A stretch of 35,984 nucleotides of DNA, from positions 1 to 35,984 of IMG/VR virus record IMGVR_UViG_3300023180_005175; one strand, written 5' to 3'. This document shows, piece by piece, positions 15,656-23,055 of this stretch (its first letter is position 1; each line of letters starts with the position of its first letter). The position numbers were made by a program, and so were the translations under genes. The notes beneath the pieces are model-generated. The model worked only from the letters and a program-made list of their open reading frames with translations, was not told the origin of the DNA and searched no databases. This DNA comes from a virus.

Positions 15656-16342
15656 ATGGCAAAAAGCGAACAATTAAAAGCACGACTCGATGATGCAGGC
15701 ATCCGCTATTGGGCAGGTGATAACATTAGCGAAGTTATGCAAAATGGTGATAAGGAAGAACTTATCGAAGAACTTACAGGCAAGTTCGAAAGTGTACTAG
15801 ACAGTTTGGTAATCGATAGACACAACGATCCAAACAGTATGGATACCGGACGCAGACTTGCTAAAATGTATATTAATGAGATTATGGGCGGACGATATGA
15901 TCCTCGCCCTAGTGCAACTAGTTTCCCTAATGACAGCAATGATCGTTATGAAGGCATGCTAGTTGTTAGAAGCGAACTACGTAGTATGTGTTCGCATCAT
16001 CACCAACCAGTAACTGGTGTAGCATACATCGGTATTATTGCTGCACAAAAACTGATTGGACTTAGCAAGTACACTCGTTTGGCACAATGGTGTGCTAGAC
16101 GTGGAACACTACAAGAAGAACTTGCTAACGATATTGCTAAAGAAATCATGAAAGCTACAGGTAGCGGAGACGTAGGCGTATACGTACAAGCTACACACGG
16201 CTGTTGTGAAAACAGAGGCATTATGGCACATTCTAGTTTAACACAAACTAGTGTGCTGCACGGCGCATTTAATAAAGACATGGGAACAAAGAAAGAATTC
16301 TTTGACAACATTAAACTACAACAAGAATTTGCGCCACGTTGA
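15656..16342 (+). CDS. folE: GTP cyclohydrolase I
   Basis: This 228-residue enzyme converts GTP to 7,8-dihydroneopterin triphosphate, the first step toward 7-deazaguanine (and folate). Zinc ligands are visible as C112 and H115 (MCSHHHQPVTG) and C183/C184 (THGCCENRG). The RG motif and the SSLTQTSVLHGAF tail match the family, as do length and ligand spacing (E. coli C110, H113, C181). It is preceded by a promoter and AGGAGA, and followed by the transporter gene with AAGGAG at the junction. Queuosine-type base supply fits better than folate, given yhhQ and queE. Confidence 0.93.
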   Translation: MAKSEQLKARLDDAGIRYWAGDNISEVMQNGDKEELIEELTGKFESVLDSLVIDRHNDPNSMDTGRRLAKMYINEIMGGRYDPRPSATSFPNDSNDRYEGMLVVRSELRSMCSHHHQPVTGVAYIGIIAAQKLIGLSKYTRLAQWCARRGTLQEELANDIAKEIMKATGSGDVGVYVQATHGCCENRGIMAHSSLTQTSVLHGAFNKDMGTKKEFFDNIKLQQEFAPR

Positions 16343-16353
16343 AGGAGAAAATT

Positions 16354-16944
16354 ATGACAAATAAAAGTTTAGTAATGAAACTTGCATTATTGCATGTTAT
16401 TGTTATTACTATTTCAAACGCACTAGTAGGGATTCCAGTAGAAATCTTTGGTGTTAAATTAACATGGGCAGCGTTTACGTTCCCAATTGTTATTGTTGCT
16501 ACTGATCTTACAGTAAGACTTCTTGGTAAAGAAACTGCAAGATCAACAATTGCATATGCATATCCACTAGCAATTATTGGTAGCATTTTAGTAGTAATGC
16601 TAGAAGGCGCACCAATGAGTGTTGCACTACGTATTGGTTTTGCAAGTGCTACTGCATACGCAGTTGGAGCAATGCTTGATGTTTACGTGTTCCAATGGAT
16701 ACGTGAAAACTACAAAGCATGGTGGGCTGCACCTGCACTATCAACTGTTGTTGCAAACGTAATTGACAGTTACACATTCTTTGCAGTTGCTTTCCACAAC
16801 AGCGCAGATGAATATATGGCTGCACATTGGATGGAGATTGCAGGATCACAAACAGTACTAAAAATTGTAGTAGGTCTAATTGTATTCCTTCCAGCATACG
16901 GTTTATTACTCAAAGCAATTAGTGGTAAACTGCGTGAACAATAA
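16354..16944 (+). CDS. yhhQ: YhhQ-type queuosine-precursor (preQ0/preQ1) transporter
   Basis: The start at 16354 follows GAAGGAGAAAATT. The 196-residue integral membrane protein has about six hydrophobic segments and the vut_1 (YhhQ) signatures IVIVATDLTVRLLGKETARS and VVANVIDSYTFFAVAF. YhhQ imports preQ0/preQ1. A phage copy next to folE suggests importing 7-deazaguanine precursors as well as making them, consistent with no QueC here. A conserved Asp and Arg in the second segment are present. Confidence 0.88.
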   Translation: MTNKSLVMKLALLHVIVITISNALVGIPVEIFGVKLTWAAFTFPIVIVATDLTVRLLGKETARSTIAYAYPLAIIGSILVVMLEGAPMSVALRIGFASATAYAVGAMLDVYVFQWIRENYKAWWAAPALSTVVANVIDSYTFFAVAFHNSADEYMAAHWMEIAGSQTVLKIVVGLIVFLPAYGLLLKAISGKLREQ

Positions 16945-17224
16945 ACTGGAAATTTCAGTTAACAAATTGAGTAACCGCCCCAATCATTTATCTGGTGGGG
17001 GCGGTGCTCTTAATGCAGGATATACACCTGTCGATGCACTTGCACGTGTAAGCAATATACTAGGACAACTCGGACTAGAATATGGAAAAGATTTTACTTG
17101 GAAAAGTTTTGAGTATGGAACAGGAGAAACCGCTTCTAGTTCATTTGAGCAGTATTTGGTGTTGACTTTCAAAAATAAAAATGTTATGCTAACTGCAAAA
17201 CTAGCAATAGAAAGTATGAAATGA
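16934..17224 (+). CDS. Unknown 96-residue protein downstream of yhhQ
   Basis: The likely GTG start at 16934 overlaps yhhQ by 11 bases; no better start exists in this frame after the stop of yhhQ, and the ribosome site is weak. The N-terminal part is Gly-rich (LSGGGGALNAGY), then a helix-strand pattern (VDALARVSNILGQLGLEYG, YLVLTFKNKNVMLT). The GC-rich inverted repeat at 16974-17005 lies in it. The stop overlaps the PRTase ATG (ATGA). No family is recognised. Confidence 0.6.
   Translation: MNNKLEISVNKLSNRPNHLSGGGGALNAGYTPVDALARVSNILGQLGLEYGKDFTWKSFEYGTGETASSSFEQYLVLTFKNKNVMLTAKLAIESMK
16974..17005 (+). repeat. GC-rich inverted repeat just after yhhQ
   Basis: ACCGCCCC (16974-16981) pairs perfectly with GGGGCGGT (16998-17005) over a 16-base loop in otherwise AT-rich DNA, within the coding region at 16934. 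It could form a strong mRNA hairpin but has no T tract, so it is not a standard terminator. Confidence 0.4.
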
Positions 17225-17775
17225 ACAAACAATATTACACATACAATGATTTGCATGATGCTGCCACAGACATTGTGTTACAAATGTATAATGATGCGTG
17301 GCGTCCAGATTATATTGTAGGACTTAACAGAGGTGGCTTGCCATTAGCACTGCGTATTAGTCATTTGATAGATGCTAACATGTATACACTAGATGTTAGA
17401 TTACGTGACGGTAGCGGCAATGGTCCTGAATCAAATTGTTGGATGGCAGAAGATGCATTTGGTTATGTATCCGAGATTGGTAGAGATGATGTTTGGAGTA
17501 AAGCTACAAGCGATCCTGCTAAGAAAAAGAATATACTCATTGTAGATGATATCAACGATACTGGTGCTACCTTTAACTGGATTAAAGATGATTGGCAAAA
17601 GAACTGCTTACCTGCTCATCCAAATTGGGACACTGTATGGGGACAAAACGTTCGCTTTGCTACAATGTGTGAAAAAACACATACAATTTTTGACGGTGTA
17701 AATTATAATTGGAAAACAGTGGATACTAGCGAAGGCGATCCTTGGATTGTTTTTCCTTGGGAGTATGATAAATGA
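17221..17775 (+). CDS. Type I phosphoribosyltransferase
   Basis: This 184-residue protein has the PRPP-binding loop ILIVDDINDTGAT (about residues 102-114), the upstream IVGLNRGGLPLA loop, and the Rossmann-like fold expected of purine PRTases (XGPRT/HPRT-like). It would transfer phosphoribose to a purine or deazapurine base. Its place after folE and the transporter suggests salvage of imported bases or guanine supply, but the hood region is not diagnostic. TTGACT-N17-TATGCT (17162-17190) upstream could be a weak promoter. It ends in an ATG/TGA overlap with the next small gene. Confidence 0.8.
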   Translation: MNKQYYTYNDLHDAATDIVLQMYNDAWRPDYIVGLNRGGLPLALRISHLIDANMYTLDVRLRDGSGNGPESNCWMAEDAFGYVSEIGRDDVWSKATSDPAKKKNILIVDDINDTGATFNWIKDDWQKNCLPAHPNWDTVWGQNVRFATMCEKTHTIFDGVNYNWKTVDTSEGDPWIVFPWEYDK

Positions 17776-17933
17776 TAAATGAAAAAGACAGTCAAATGGT
17801 AATGTGGTTACATGATAAAGCTCGTGCAACCGGAAACAGTTACTTTAGAGAAGTAGCAGATCGTCTAAACGAACTTGCTAAAATTGTTGAAACAGCCGAA
17901 CGTGAAGCACAGCATATAGCAGTACAAGGATAG
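17772..17933 (+). CDS. Small helical protein (53 aa)
   Basis: The ATGA overlap with the PRTase stop supports it. The product has two predicted helices (MVMWLHDKARATG, FREVADRLNELAKIVETAER) and no Cys. It is similar in style to small early genes of T4-like phages; the function is unknown. Confidence 0.55.
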   Translation: MINEKDSQMVMWLHDKARATGNSYFREVADRLNELAKIVETAEREAQHIAVQG

Positions 17934-17937
17934 CACA

Positions 17938-18111
17938 ATGTGGATACTAGTAGTACTAAGCACAGTTTATGGTAGTGATGAAGTCCGTCTTACACACTAC
18001 GAGTTATATCAAGACGGTAACCGTTGTTCAATCGAACGTGCAGTTTTAGAAGCAACATTTGAAAATAACGAAAAAGCAATTTGCATACAACATAGGAATA
18101 GCGATGAGTAG
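17938..18111 (+). CDS. Small protein with hydrophobic N-terminus (57 aa)
   Basis: It has AAGGATAGCACA before the ATG. The product starts MWILVVLSTVYG, a short hydrophobic stretch, then Cys-containing polar sequence (GNRCSIERAVLEA, CIQHRNSDE). It could be a secreted or membrane-tethered peptide, but the hydrophobic run is only about 10 residues. It overlaps the next gene by 8 bases. Confidence 0.5.
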   Translation: MWILVVLSTVYGSDEVRLTHYELYQDGNRCSIERAVLEATFENNEKAICIQHRNSDE

Positions 18112-18256
18112 ACCACAACTATCAGATCAAGAAAACAAAGCTATAGATGAATGGTTAAAAAAGAATAAAGTAACTGTATGCGAAGCAGGCGAAAAAACCG
18201 ATCCTGAAGATATTGAATATACATTTAAAGTTGGCAAAAGAGGAAAGTCAAAATGA
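18104..18256 (+). CDS. Small unknown protein (50 aa)
   Basis: The start at 18104 has CATAGGAATAGCG upstream, and the stop overlaps the next gene by ATGA. It has one Cys, is Lys- and Glu-rich, and its helix LSDQENKAIDEWLKKNKV is followed by a strand-like tail with a basic end. The function is unknown. Confidence 0.5.
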   Translation: MSRPQLSDQENKAIDEWLKKNKVTVCEAGEKTDPEDIEYTFKVGKRGKSK

Positions 18257-18498
18257 GTTTTGAATGGAATAGAATACACAAGTGGGAAGAAAACCACGAA
18301 CGTAATATTACAGACGATGTTTATGAATATGTGTGTGAACACTACGGTATCGATAATGTAGAAGAACTAGATGGTGACCAACTAGCAGAAATTGAAGCAT
18401 ACAGAGAAGAACTACACGATTATAGTGTAATGCAAATCGGATTCAGTAACTTAATTAGTCACATGGACACAGTACTATGGGAGAAAGAAAATGGGTAA
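18253..18498 (+). CDS. Acidic small protein (81 aa)
   Basis: ATGA-coupled to the preceding gene. The strongly acidic, helical protein contains DDVYEYVCEHYGIDNVEELD and QLAEIEAYREEL; no membrane segment is seen. The end overlaps the next start by 8 bases. The family is not recognised. Confidence 0.6.
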   Translation: MSFEWNRIHKWEENHERNITDDVYEYVCEHYGIDNVEELDGDQLAEIEAYREELHDYSVMQIGFSNLISHMDTVLWEKENG

Positions 18499-19237
18499 GA
18501 AAATTTATATTCGTGGTAGCAACTACGGCGGCGAAATGACTATTGGTACAGTAACACCAGAGTTTGTTACATACTGGCAAGGACGTGACGAAGATGAACT
18601 TATTAATCATTTGCAAGCACTAGAAGATTGGCAAGACGGCGAAGACATCGATCCAGACAGTCCTGACATTTTAGAGGATATGGAGTACTATAACAGTTGG
18701 TACGAGATTGACGACATTCATCACCAAACAGCTAGTAACGGACTTGAATTAATGGCGTTCGAACTAGACGAAGATAACGAAATTGATTGGGACAAACGTA
18801 TTGATTTCGATCCACATCAATTATACAGTCGTGAATGCTATACACAAGAAGAGCCACAAGATGAAGAAGAAGAGGATAATAGTGTTCCTGTGCTAATGTT
18901 TTATAGTGCAGAAAAAGGAGAGTTCGGCGGCTGGATTGTAGAACTCAAAGACGGAGAAGAATTTGATCCTAACTTGGTTGCGGTGTCTGGTGTAGAAACA
19001 GATCACGGCGAAATGATTGAACGTTTATGGTATAACAAAGAAGAAATCGAACAAGATTATGATTTTGTTGATAGTCGTGGAAAGGGTTATTATGCACAAG
19101 TAGCATGGTTTAATAAACGTTGGGAAGATAGTCATATGCACGAAGGTGATGATTATTGGGACGAAGCATGGGAATACTACGAAGACGAATTAGCAGAAAA
19201 ACGTGCACGTGCAGAGGAAGAAACAGTTGACAACTAA
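18491..19237 (+). CDS. Highly acidic hypothetical protein (248 aa)
   Basis: GGGAGAAAGAAA precedes the ATG. The protein is rich in Asp, Glu, Trp and Tyr, including an EEPQDEEEEDN run. The N-terminal GSNYGGEMTIGTVTPEFVTYW and middle PVLMFYSAEKGEFGGWIVEL strands suggest a beta-rich domain, then a helical acidic C-terminus (AWEYYEDELAEKRARAEEE). Highly acidic phage proteins can be DNA mimics, which would be of interest here, but nothing proves it. No catalytic motif is seen. Confidence 0.65.
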   Translation: MGKKIYIRGSNYGGEMTIGTVTPEFVTYWQGRDEDELINHLQALEDWQDGEDIDPDSPDILEDMEYYNSWYEIDDIHHQTASNGLELMAFELDEDNEIDWDKRIDFDPHQLYSRECYTQEEPQDEEEEDNSVPVLMFYSAEKGEFGGWIVELKDGEEFDPNLVAVSGVETDHGEMIERLWYNKEEIEQDYDFVDSRGKGYYAQVAWFNKRWEDSHMHEGDDYWDEAWEYYEDELAEKRARAEEETVDN

Positions 19238-19433
19238 AGAACCATATCGTAAACTAAGAGATAATAACTGGGTCGTTACTGTACAAGAAAACGGTAAAGA
19301 CAAAGAATTGTATGTTGAACTGCCTCCAGAAATGCTCAACCAAGTTGGTTGGGATGATGGAGACACACTGCTCTGGGAAGAAATAACTCCTGGTGCATGG
19401 CAAATAACAAAGAAAGAAGAAGATGAAACTTAG
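19227..19433 (+). CDS. AbrB/MazE-like swapped-hairpin small protein
   Basis: The TTG start at 19227 with GAGGAAG 6 bases upstream is preferred; a GTG at 19203 is possible. The 68-residue product has the pattern of AbrB-type DNA-binding domains (ELYVELPPEMLNQVGWDDGDTLLWEE). T4-like phages carry similar short proteins of unknown role. It overlaps the preceding stop and the queE ATG (both by about 11 bases). Confidence 0.55.
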   Translation: MTTKEPYRKLRDNNWVVTVQENGKDKELYVELPPEMLNQVGWDDGDTLLWEEITPGAWQITKKEEDET

Positions 19434-20319
19434 ATATAGCGAAGCATTTTATAGTGTACAAGGCGAGGGTAAATACGTAGGAGTACCAAGTGTATTTCTA
19501 CGTACTTTTGGTTGTAACTTTCGTTGTATGAACTTTGGTGTTGATAAAAGTGTAGGTGATCGCTGGAAACAACATGCAGAAGGCAATCGTTACAATGCAG
19601 AAGTAAAAGCATTGCTAGATGATGGTATTGTAGAAAAAACAGAAAAGTTTGAAGACTTGCCTATTGTACACACTGGTTGTGATACATATGCAAGCATTTA
19701 TCCAGAGTTTAAAGACTTTAATCGACTTGCAACAGTCGACGAAGTTGTAGAACACTTGCTTAGTTTGTTGCCGGAAGGCAAATGGACTATGGATAACGGC
19801 CAGGACGTACACTTAATTCTTACAGGCGGCGAGCCATTACTTGCTTGGCAGCGTTTATATGTCGAGTTATTTGAACACCCAGGTATGCAGGATTTAAAAA
19901 ATGTCACAATTGAAACAAACACTACACAACAGTTACACAACGACTTCTACAATTATCTCAACAACAATGACAGAATTAAAGTTACTTTTTCGTGTTCCCC
20001 AAAACTCTCAGTTTCAGGCGAGTCTTGGAGTGATGCTATCAAGTCTGATGTTGCTCGTGAGTATTCCCTTGTGGATGGCGCTGATATGTACTTTAAGTTT
20101 GTTGTTGCTGATCAAGACGATGTTGACGAAGTTAGTAGAGCTGTCGATACCTATCGTGAAGCAGGCGTGGACGTACCTGTATACCTCATGCCGCTTGGAG
20201 GGCGTAGTGAAGAATACACACTCAACGTACAAGAGGTGGCGAACCTCTGTATGGAACGAGGGTGGAGGTTCTCGCCTAGACTCCACATCAGCTTATTCGG
20301 AAATGCCTGGGGAACTTAA
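19423..20319 (+). CDS. queE: 7-carboxy-7-deazaguanine synthase with split cysteine motif
   Basis: This radical-SAM enzyme converts 6-carboxytetrahydropterin to 7-carboxy-7-deazaguanine. The QueE signature SEAFYSVQGEGKYVG leads to FGCNFRC (Cys31, Cys35). The third cluster ligand of the usual CxxxCxxCDT sequence is not next; instead GCDTY (Cys86) appears about 50 residues later. LTGGEPLLAWQRLYVEL (about 133-149) is the SAM-binding motif, and TIETNTTQQ and VTFSCSPKLSVSGES follow the family order. The protein is 298 aa against about 210-245 usual, the insertion accounting for the extra. The QueE call is strong; the ligand assignment for Cys86 is inferred. Confidence 0.9.
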   Translation: MKLRYSEAFYSVQGEGKYVGVPSVFLRTFGCNFRCMNFGVDKSVGDRWKQHAEGNRYNAEVKALLDDGIVEKTEKFEDLPIVHTGCDTYASIYPEFKDFNRLATVDEVVEHLLSLLPEGKWTMDNGQDVHLILTGGEPLLAWQRLYVELFEHPGMQDLKNVTIETNTTQQLHNDFYNYLNNNDRIKVTFSCSPKLSVSGESWSDAIKSDVAREYSLVDGADMYFKFVVADQDDVDEVSRAVDTYREAGVDVPVYLMPLGGRSEEYTLNVQEVANLCMERGWRFSPRLHISLFGNAWGT

Positions 20320-20389
20320 AGAGGTTGCCAAATATAGTAAAGGAATACACACCGAAGAGCAATACGAAAAGATAAGGAAACATTTATGA
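20303..20389 (+). CDS. Possible 28-residue peptide between queE and metK
   Basis: An ATG at 20303 opens a short frame ending at a stop that overlaps the metK start (ATGA-type), with the charged sequence KEVAKYSKGIHTEEQYEKIR. It overlaps the end of queE by 17 bases and has no clear ribosome site. It may be only a coupling leader for metK. Confidence 0.25.
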   Translation: MPGELKEVAKYSKGIHTEEQYEKIRKHL

Positions 20390-21474
20390 ACAACTATATT
20401 TTTACTAGCGAAAGTGTTAGCGATGGACACCCAGACAAAGTAGCAGACCAAATCTCAGATGCACTTGTCGATGCTGGTTTAGCAGCAGGAGATGAAACAA
20501 CTCGTGTTGCTGTTGAAACACTTGTAACTACCAATCATGTAACATTGGCAGGCGAAGTAAAAAACTTTAATGTAAGCAAAGACGAAGTTAAAGAAATTGT
20601 ACGCAATAAAGTCAAAGAAATTGGCTACGAGCAAGAAGGATTTCATTGGGATAATTTAAATATCTATAATGAAATTCATGCTCAAAGCGGAGACATTGCA
20701 CTAGGTACAGATGATTTTGGAGCAGGCGATCAAGGTATTATGTTTGGCTATGCATGTAATGACAACGAAGCATATATGCCAGCACCAATTTACTACTCGC
20801 ATGAAATACTAAAACGTTTGCGTGATATGCGTAAGGACGGTTACGAATACTTAGGTCCAGACGCTAAATCACAAGTAAGTGTTGAATACGAAGGCGGGCG
20901 TGTAAAGCGCATTGATCAAGTAGTTGTAAGCCAACAGCATCGTGAAGGTTTTGGTGAAAGTGTAAAGATGCCTATCCGCAGTGCTGTAGGAGATGTACTA
21001 GGAGATTTAATAGATGATAAAACTGTATGGCATATTAATCCTACCGGTAACTTTGTTATTGGTGGGCCTGACGGTGATGCTGGCGTTACTGGACGTAAAA
21101 TTATCGTGGATACTTACGGCGGATTTGCTCCTCATGGTGGCGGTGCTTTTAGTGGTAAAGATCCAACAAAGGTAGATCGCAGTGCTGCCTATATGGCTAG
21201 GTGGCTTGCTAAAAACGTAGTAGCAGACGATATGGCAGATTGGTGTCAGATTCAGTTATCATATGCTATAGGTGTTAAAGAGCCGACAAGTATATATGTT
21301 GATTCAAATGGACATAATCGCAGTATTCAAAAGTTTATCGAGAACAATATTAACTTAACACCAAAAGGTATTATTGATAGATTTGACTTATTTAACTTTA
21401 CACAGTATAGTAGTAACTGTACATATGGGCACTTTGGAAACAAAGATGTTCCTTGGGAAAGGATTGGTTGGTAA
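20386..21474 (+). CDS. metK: S-adenosylmethionine synthetase
   Basis: The 362-residue protein makes SAM from methionine and ATP. Motifs are GHPDKVADQISDALV, GAGDQGIMFGYACNDN, and GGGAFSGKDPTKVDRSAAYMARW, with HINPTGNFVIGGPDGDAGVTG for metal and phosphate binding. AAGGAAAC precedes the ATG, and the stop overlaps the next ATG. Length is close to the usual 380-400. A phage copy next to a SAM-requiring QueE is a sensible supply arrangement, but SAM could also serve phage methyltransferases elsewhere. Confidence 0.95.
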   Translation: MNNYIFTSESVSDGHPDKVADQISDALVDAGLAAGDETTRVAVETLVTTNHVTLAGEVKNFNVSKDEVKEIVRNKVKEIGYEQEGFHWDNLNIYNEIHAQSGDIALGTDDFGAGDQGIMFGYACNDNEAYMPAPIYYSHEILKRLRDMRKDGYEYLGPDAKSQVSVEYEGGRVKRIDQVVVSQQHREGFGESVKMPIRSAVGDVLGDLIDDKTVWHINPTGNFVIGGPDGDAGVTGRKIIVDTYGGFAPHGGGAFSGKDPTKVDRSAAYMARWLAKNVVADDMADWCQIQLSYAIGVKEPTSIYVDSNGHNRSIQKFIENNINLTPKGIIDRFDLFNFTQYSSNCTYGHFGNKDVPWERIGW

Positions 21475-21644
21475 TGAAAGAACCACGTACAGAAAAATTA
21501 GTTGAAGAACTTAAAGAAACAATCGATCGCTTAAATAGATTAGATAAACTATTGCAACGATCCAATGTTAGTTATGATTTAGGACGCAACAGACGAGATG
21601 AAGAATACACATTAAAAAATGTTGTACAAACGGTAGAGTACTAA
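21474..21644 (+). CDS. Small coiled-coil protein (56 aa)
   Basis: The start at 21474 (TAATG with metK stop) is preferred to one at 21453. The product has a heptad-like helix (TEKLVEELKETIDRLNRLDKLLQ) and a polar tail. The function is unknown. Confidence 0.6.
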   Translation: MKEPRTEKLVEELKETIDRLNRLDKLLQRSNVSYDLGRNRRDEEYTLKNVVQTVEY

Positions 21645-21937
21645 TGAGCGAATGGTTTAGACGACTTATCTTTAAGCATACAGGAAAAGATGTGTATGCT
21701 AAAGAAGAAGAAACAAAAGAAAATGCACTAGGTCCATGGGTCAAAGTAATTGAAGTACATTTTGACAAAGACAACCCACAACGTGGATACTTTGAATTAG
21801 ATTGGAACGACGACTTTGTTGGACTATTAGGTGAAGCAGGCTATGCAGGTGAAACACCAGAAGCAATTGTAGACTTATGGTTTAACGACTTATGTCGCAG
21901 TGTAGCACTTGAAGCACAAGGCGATGACGACATATAA
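21644..21937 (+). CDS. Unknown conserved small protein (97 aa)
   Basis: One-base-overlap start (TAATG). The N-terminus is basic (WFRRLIFKHTGKDVY), then a beta-like block (GPWVKVIEVHFD, RGYFELDWNDDF) and a helix with VDLWFNDLCRSVAL. Not recognised; it has the look of a T4-like small early gene. Confidence 0.6.
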   Translation: MSEWFRRLIFKHTGKDVYAKEEETKENALGPWVKVIEVHFDKDNPQRGYFELDWNDDFVGLLGEAGYAGETPEAIVDLWFNDLCRSVALEAQGDDDI

Positions 21938-22412
21938 TCCAAATGTGTACACTATACAAAAATTAGGAGCACCAGACTGGACTGCTATGAGACTATGTAA
22001 CGATCCAACATTGTTCTGCTATGAACATCTAGAAAAAATTTGCAAGCACTACGATGCACAGTATGTAGTTGATAGCGAATTCGATAATCATTCGTGTGCA
22101 GTATTTTATAGTTCTAAACCACATCCCGACAGTAATAGTAGATATTTTGCTATGTACTTGGATTATGAAACACAACAATTATTAGTAACAGATGGAAGTT
22201 TTATAGAGGATCAGGAATTTGCAGGTATCATTGCAGACAATGGAGATATTATCTTTAGTAGAAGCAGATATGATTATCGAGTTAGTGATGACGAGTCTGT
22301 TTGGATTGATGGCGGTCGTGATTATACAAGACGACCATTGGTAAGCGTAGATCGTTTAGTAAGATTAACAGTTCACAAAGGCAGACTGGAGGTATGGTTT
22401 GACAACGATTAG
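21924..22412 (+). CDS. Unknown protein (162 aa)
   Basis: The ATG at 21924 follows CACAAGGCG; a TTG at 21909 is a weaker alternative. The product is beta-rich with several aromatic blocks (DWTAMRLCNDPTLFCYEHL, AGIIADNGDIIFSRSRYDYRV, LVRLTVHKGRLEVWFDND) and one run of polar residues (SKPHPDSNSR). No enzyme motif is visible. It overlaps the neighbour on both sides. Confidence 0.6.
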   Translation: MTTYNPNVYTIQKLGAPDWTAMRLCNDPTLFCYEHLEKICKHYDAQYVVDSEFDNHSCAVFYSSKPHPDSNSRYFAMYLDYETQQLLVTDGSFIEDQEFAGIIADNGDIIFSRSRYDYRVSDDESVWIDGGRDYTRRPLVSVDRLVRLTVHKGRLEVWFDND

Positions 22413-22554
22413 TGGATGCTGCGGTGATCCTCGTCCTGCATATTTTTTAACAGAAGCAACTACACCAGAAGGACATGAATATAGAATTACTATTTCATAT
22501 TGTAAAACTTGTGGTAGTCAAAAAGCAACTTCAAACATAAAGCACGTAAAATGA
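22399..22554 (+). CDS. Small zinc-ribbon-like protein with TTG start (51 aa)
   Basis: TTG at 22399 has GGAGG at 22388-22392 with 6 bases between, and its end overlaps the next ATG (ATGA). The product has a CC pair near the N-terminus (SGCCGDPRP) and a CKTCGS knuckle 27 residues later, consistent with a two-knuckle metal site. It is short and of unknown role. Confidence 0.55.
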   Translation: MTTISGCCGDPRPAYFLTEATTPEGHEYRITISYCKTCGSQKATSNIKHVK

Positions 22555-22781
22555 CACCAGCAGAAATATTTGAATACAAGCAACGTTGGAAGCCTGGTTA
22601 TACTGTACGACTGCATAGCGATGTAGTTGATCGTGGAAAAGTTTATTGTAGGAAAAGATTAAAACAACACCAGTGGAGTGTAACAACTTGGACCGGACAA
22701 TACGAACATACGTTTCACTTTGAATGTAGTGGCGAAGCATTACAATTTAAGATAGCAATGGGAGAGTATGCAGACCAATGA
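22551..22781 (+). CDS. Conserved small phage protein (76 aa)
   Basis: ATGA-coupled. The basic protein has a pattern of strands rich in Trp/Tyr/His (RWKPGYTVRLHSDVVDR, HQWSVTTWTGQYEHTFHF). No known family is recognised; it might be a small nucleic-acid-binding fold. Confidence 0.55.
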   Translation: MTPAEIFEYKQRWKPGYTVRLHSDVVDRGKVYCRKRLKQHQWSVTTWTGQYEHTFHFECSGEALQFKIAMGEYADQ

Positions 22782-23044
22782 AAGACCGTAATGAAATTTT
22801 AAATGCACTTCGCAACGGCGATGTTATTGTAGAGTTTACAAAAGTAAACGGCGACTATCGCAAAATGATTTGTACTCTTAATGAAAGTGTTGTACCAAAA
22901 GCAACTAAAGAGGATCCATTGACACAAAAAAAGGTTCGTGCTATAAATGAAGATGTTTGTGTTGTATGGGATGTCAACGCAAAAGGATGGCGTAGTTTTA
23001 GATGGGACAACGTGGTAAATGCAGAAATTGATTTACCGTTTTAA
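22778..23044 (+). CDS. WYL_2/DUF2693-like small beta-barrel protein
   Basis: This 88-residue protein matches the layout of the phage DUF2693 family as I recall it: VEFTKVNGDYRKMICTLN, then a variable middle, then VCVVWDVNAKGWRSFRWDNV. That family is an SH3-like barrel of unknown function. ATGA-coupled to the preceding gene. A promoter-like site is nested in it. Confidence 0.6.
   Translation: MKDRNEILNALRNGDVIVEFTKVNGDYRKMICTLNESVVPKATKEDPLTQKKVRAINEDVCVVWDVNAKGWRSFRWDNVVNAEIDLPF
22919..22947 (+). promoter_or_regulatory. Sigma70-like promoter upstream of 2OG oxygenase
   Basis: TTGACA (22919-22924), 17-base spacer, TATAAA (22942-22947), inside the DUF2693-like gene and about 110 bases before the oxygenase start. 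Confidence 0.45.
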
Positions 23045-23055
23045 AGGATAAAAAA

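Noticed and set aside
9072-20319. QueC gene (ATP-pyrophosphatase, SGGxDS motif)
   Set aside because: No such motif is visible in the listed frames. The preQ0 step may be supplied by the host, by import, or not be needed.
19901-20389. 162-residue frame overlapping most of the second half of queE
   Set aside because: The first part is an out-of-frame reading of QueE; only the last 28 codons past queE might be expressed, listed separately at low confidence.
21768-21790. TTGACA inside 21644 gene
   Set aside because: No -10-like hexamer at 15-19 bases downstream.
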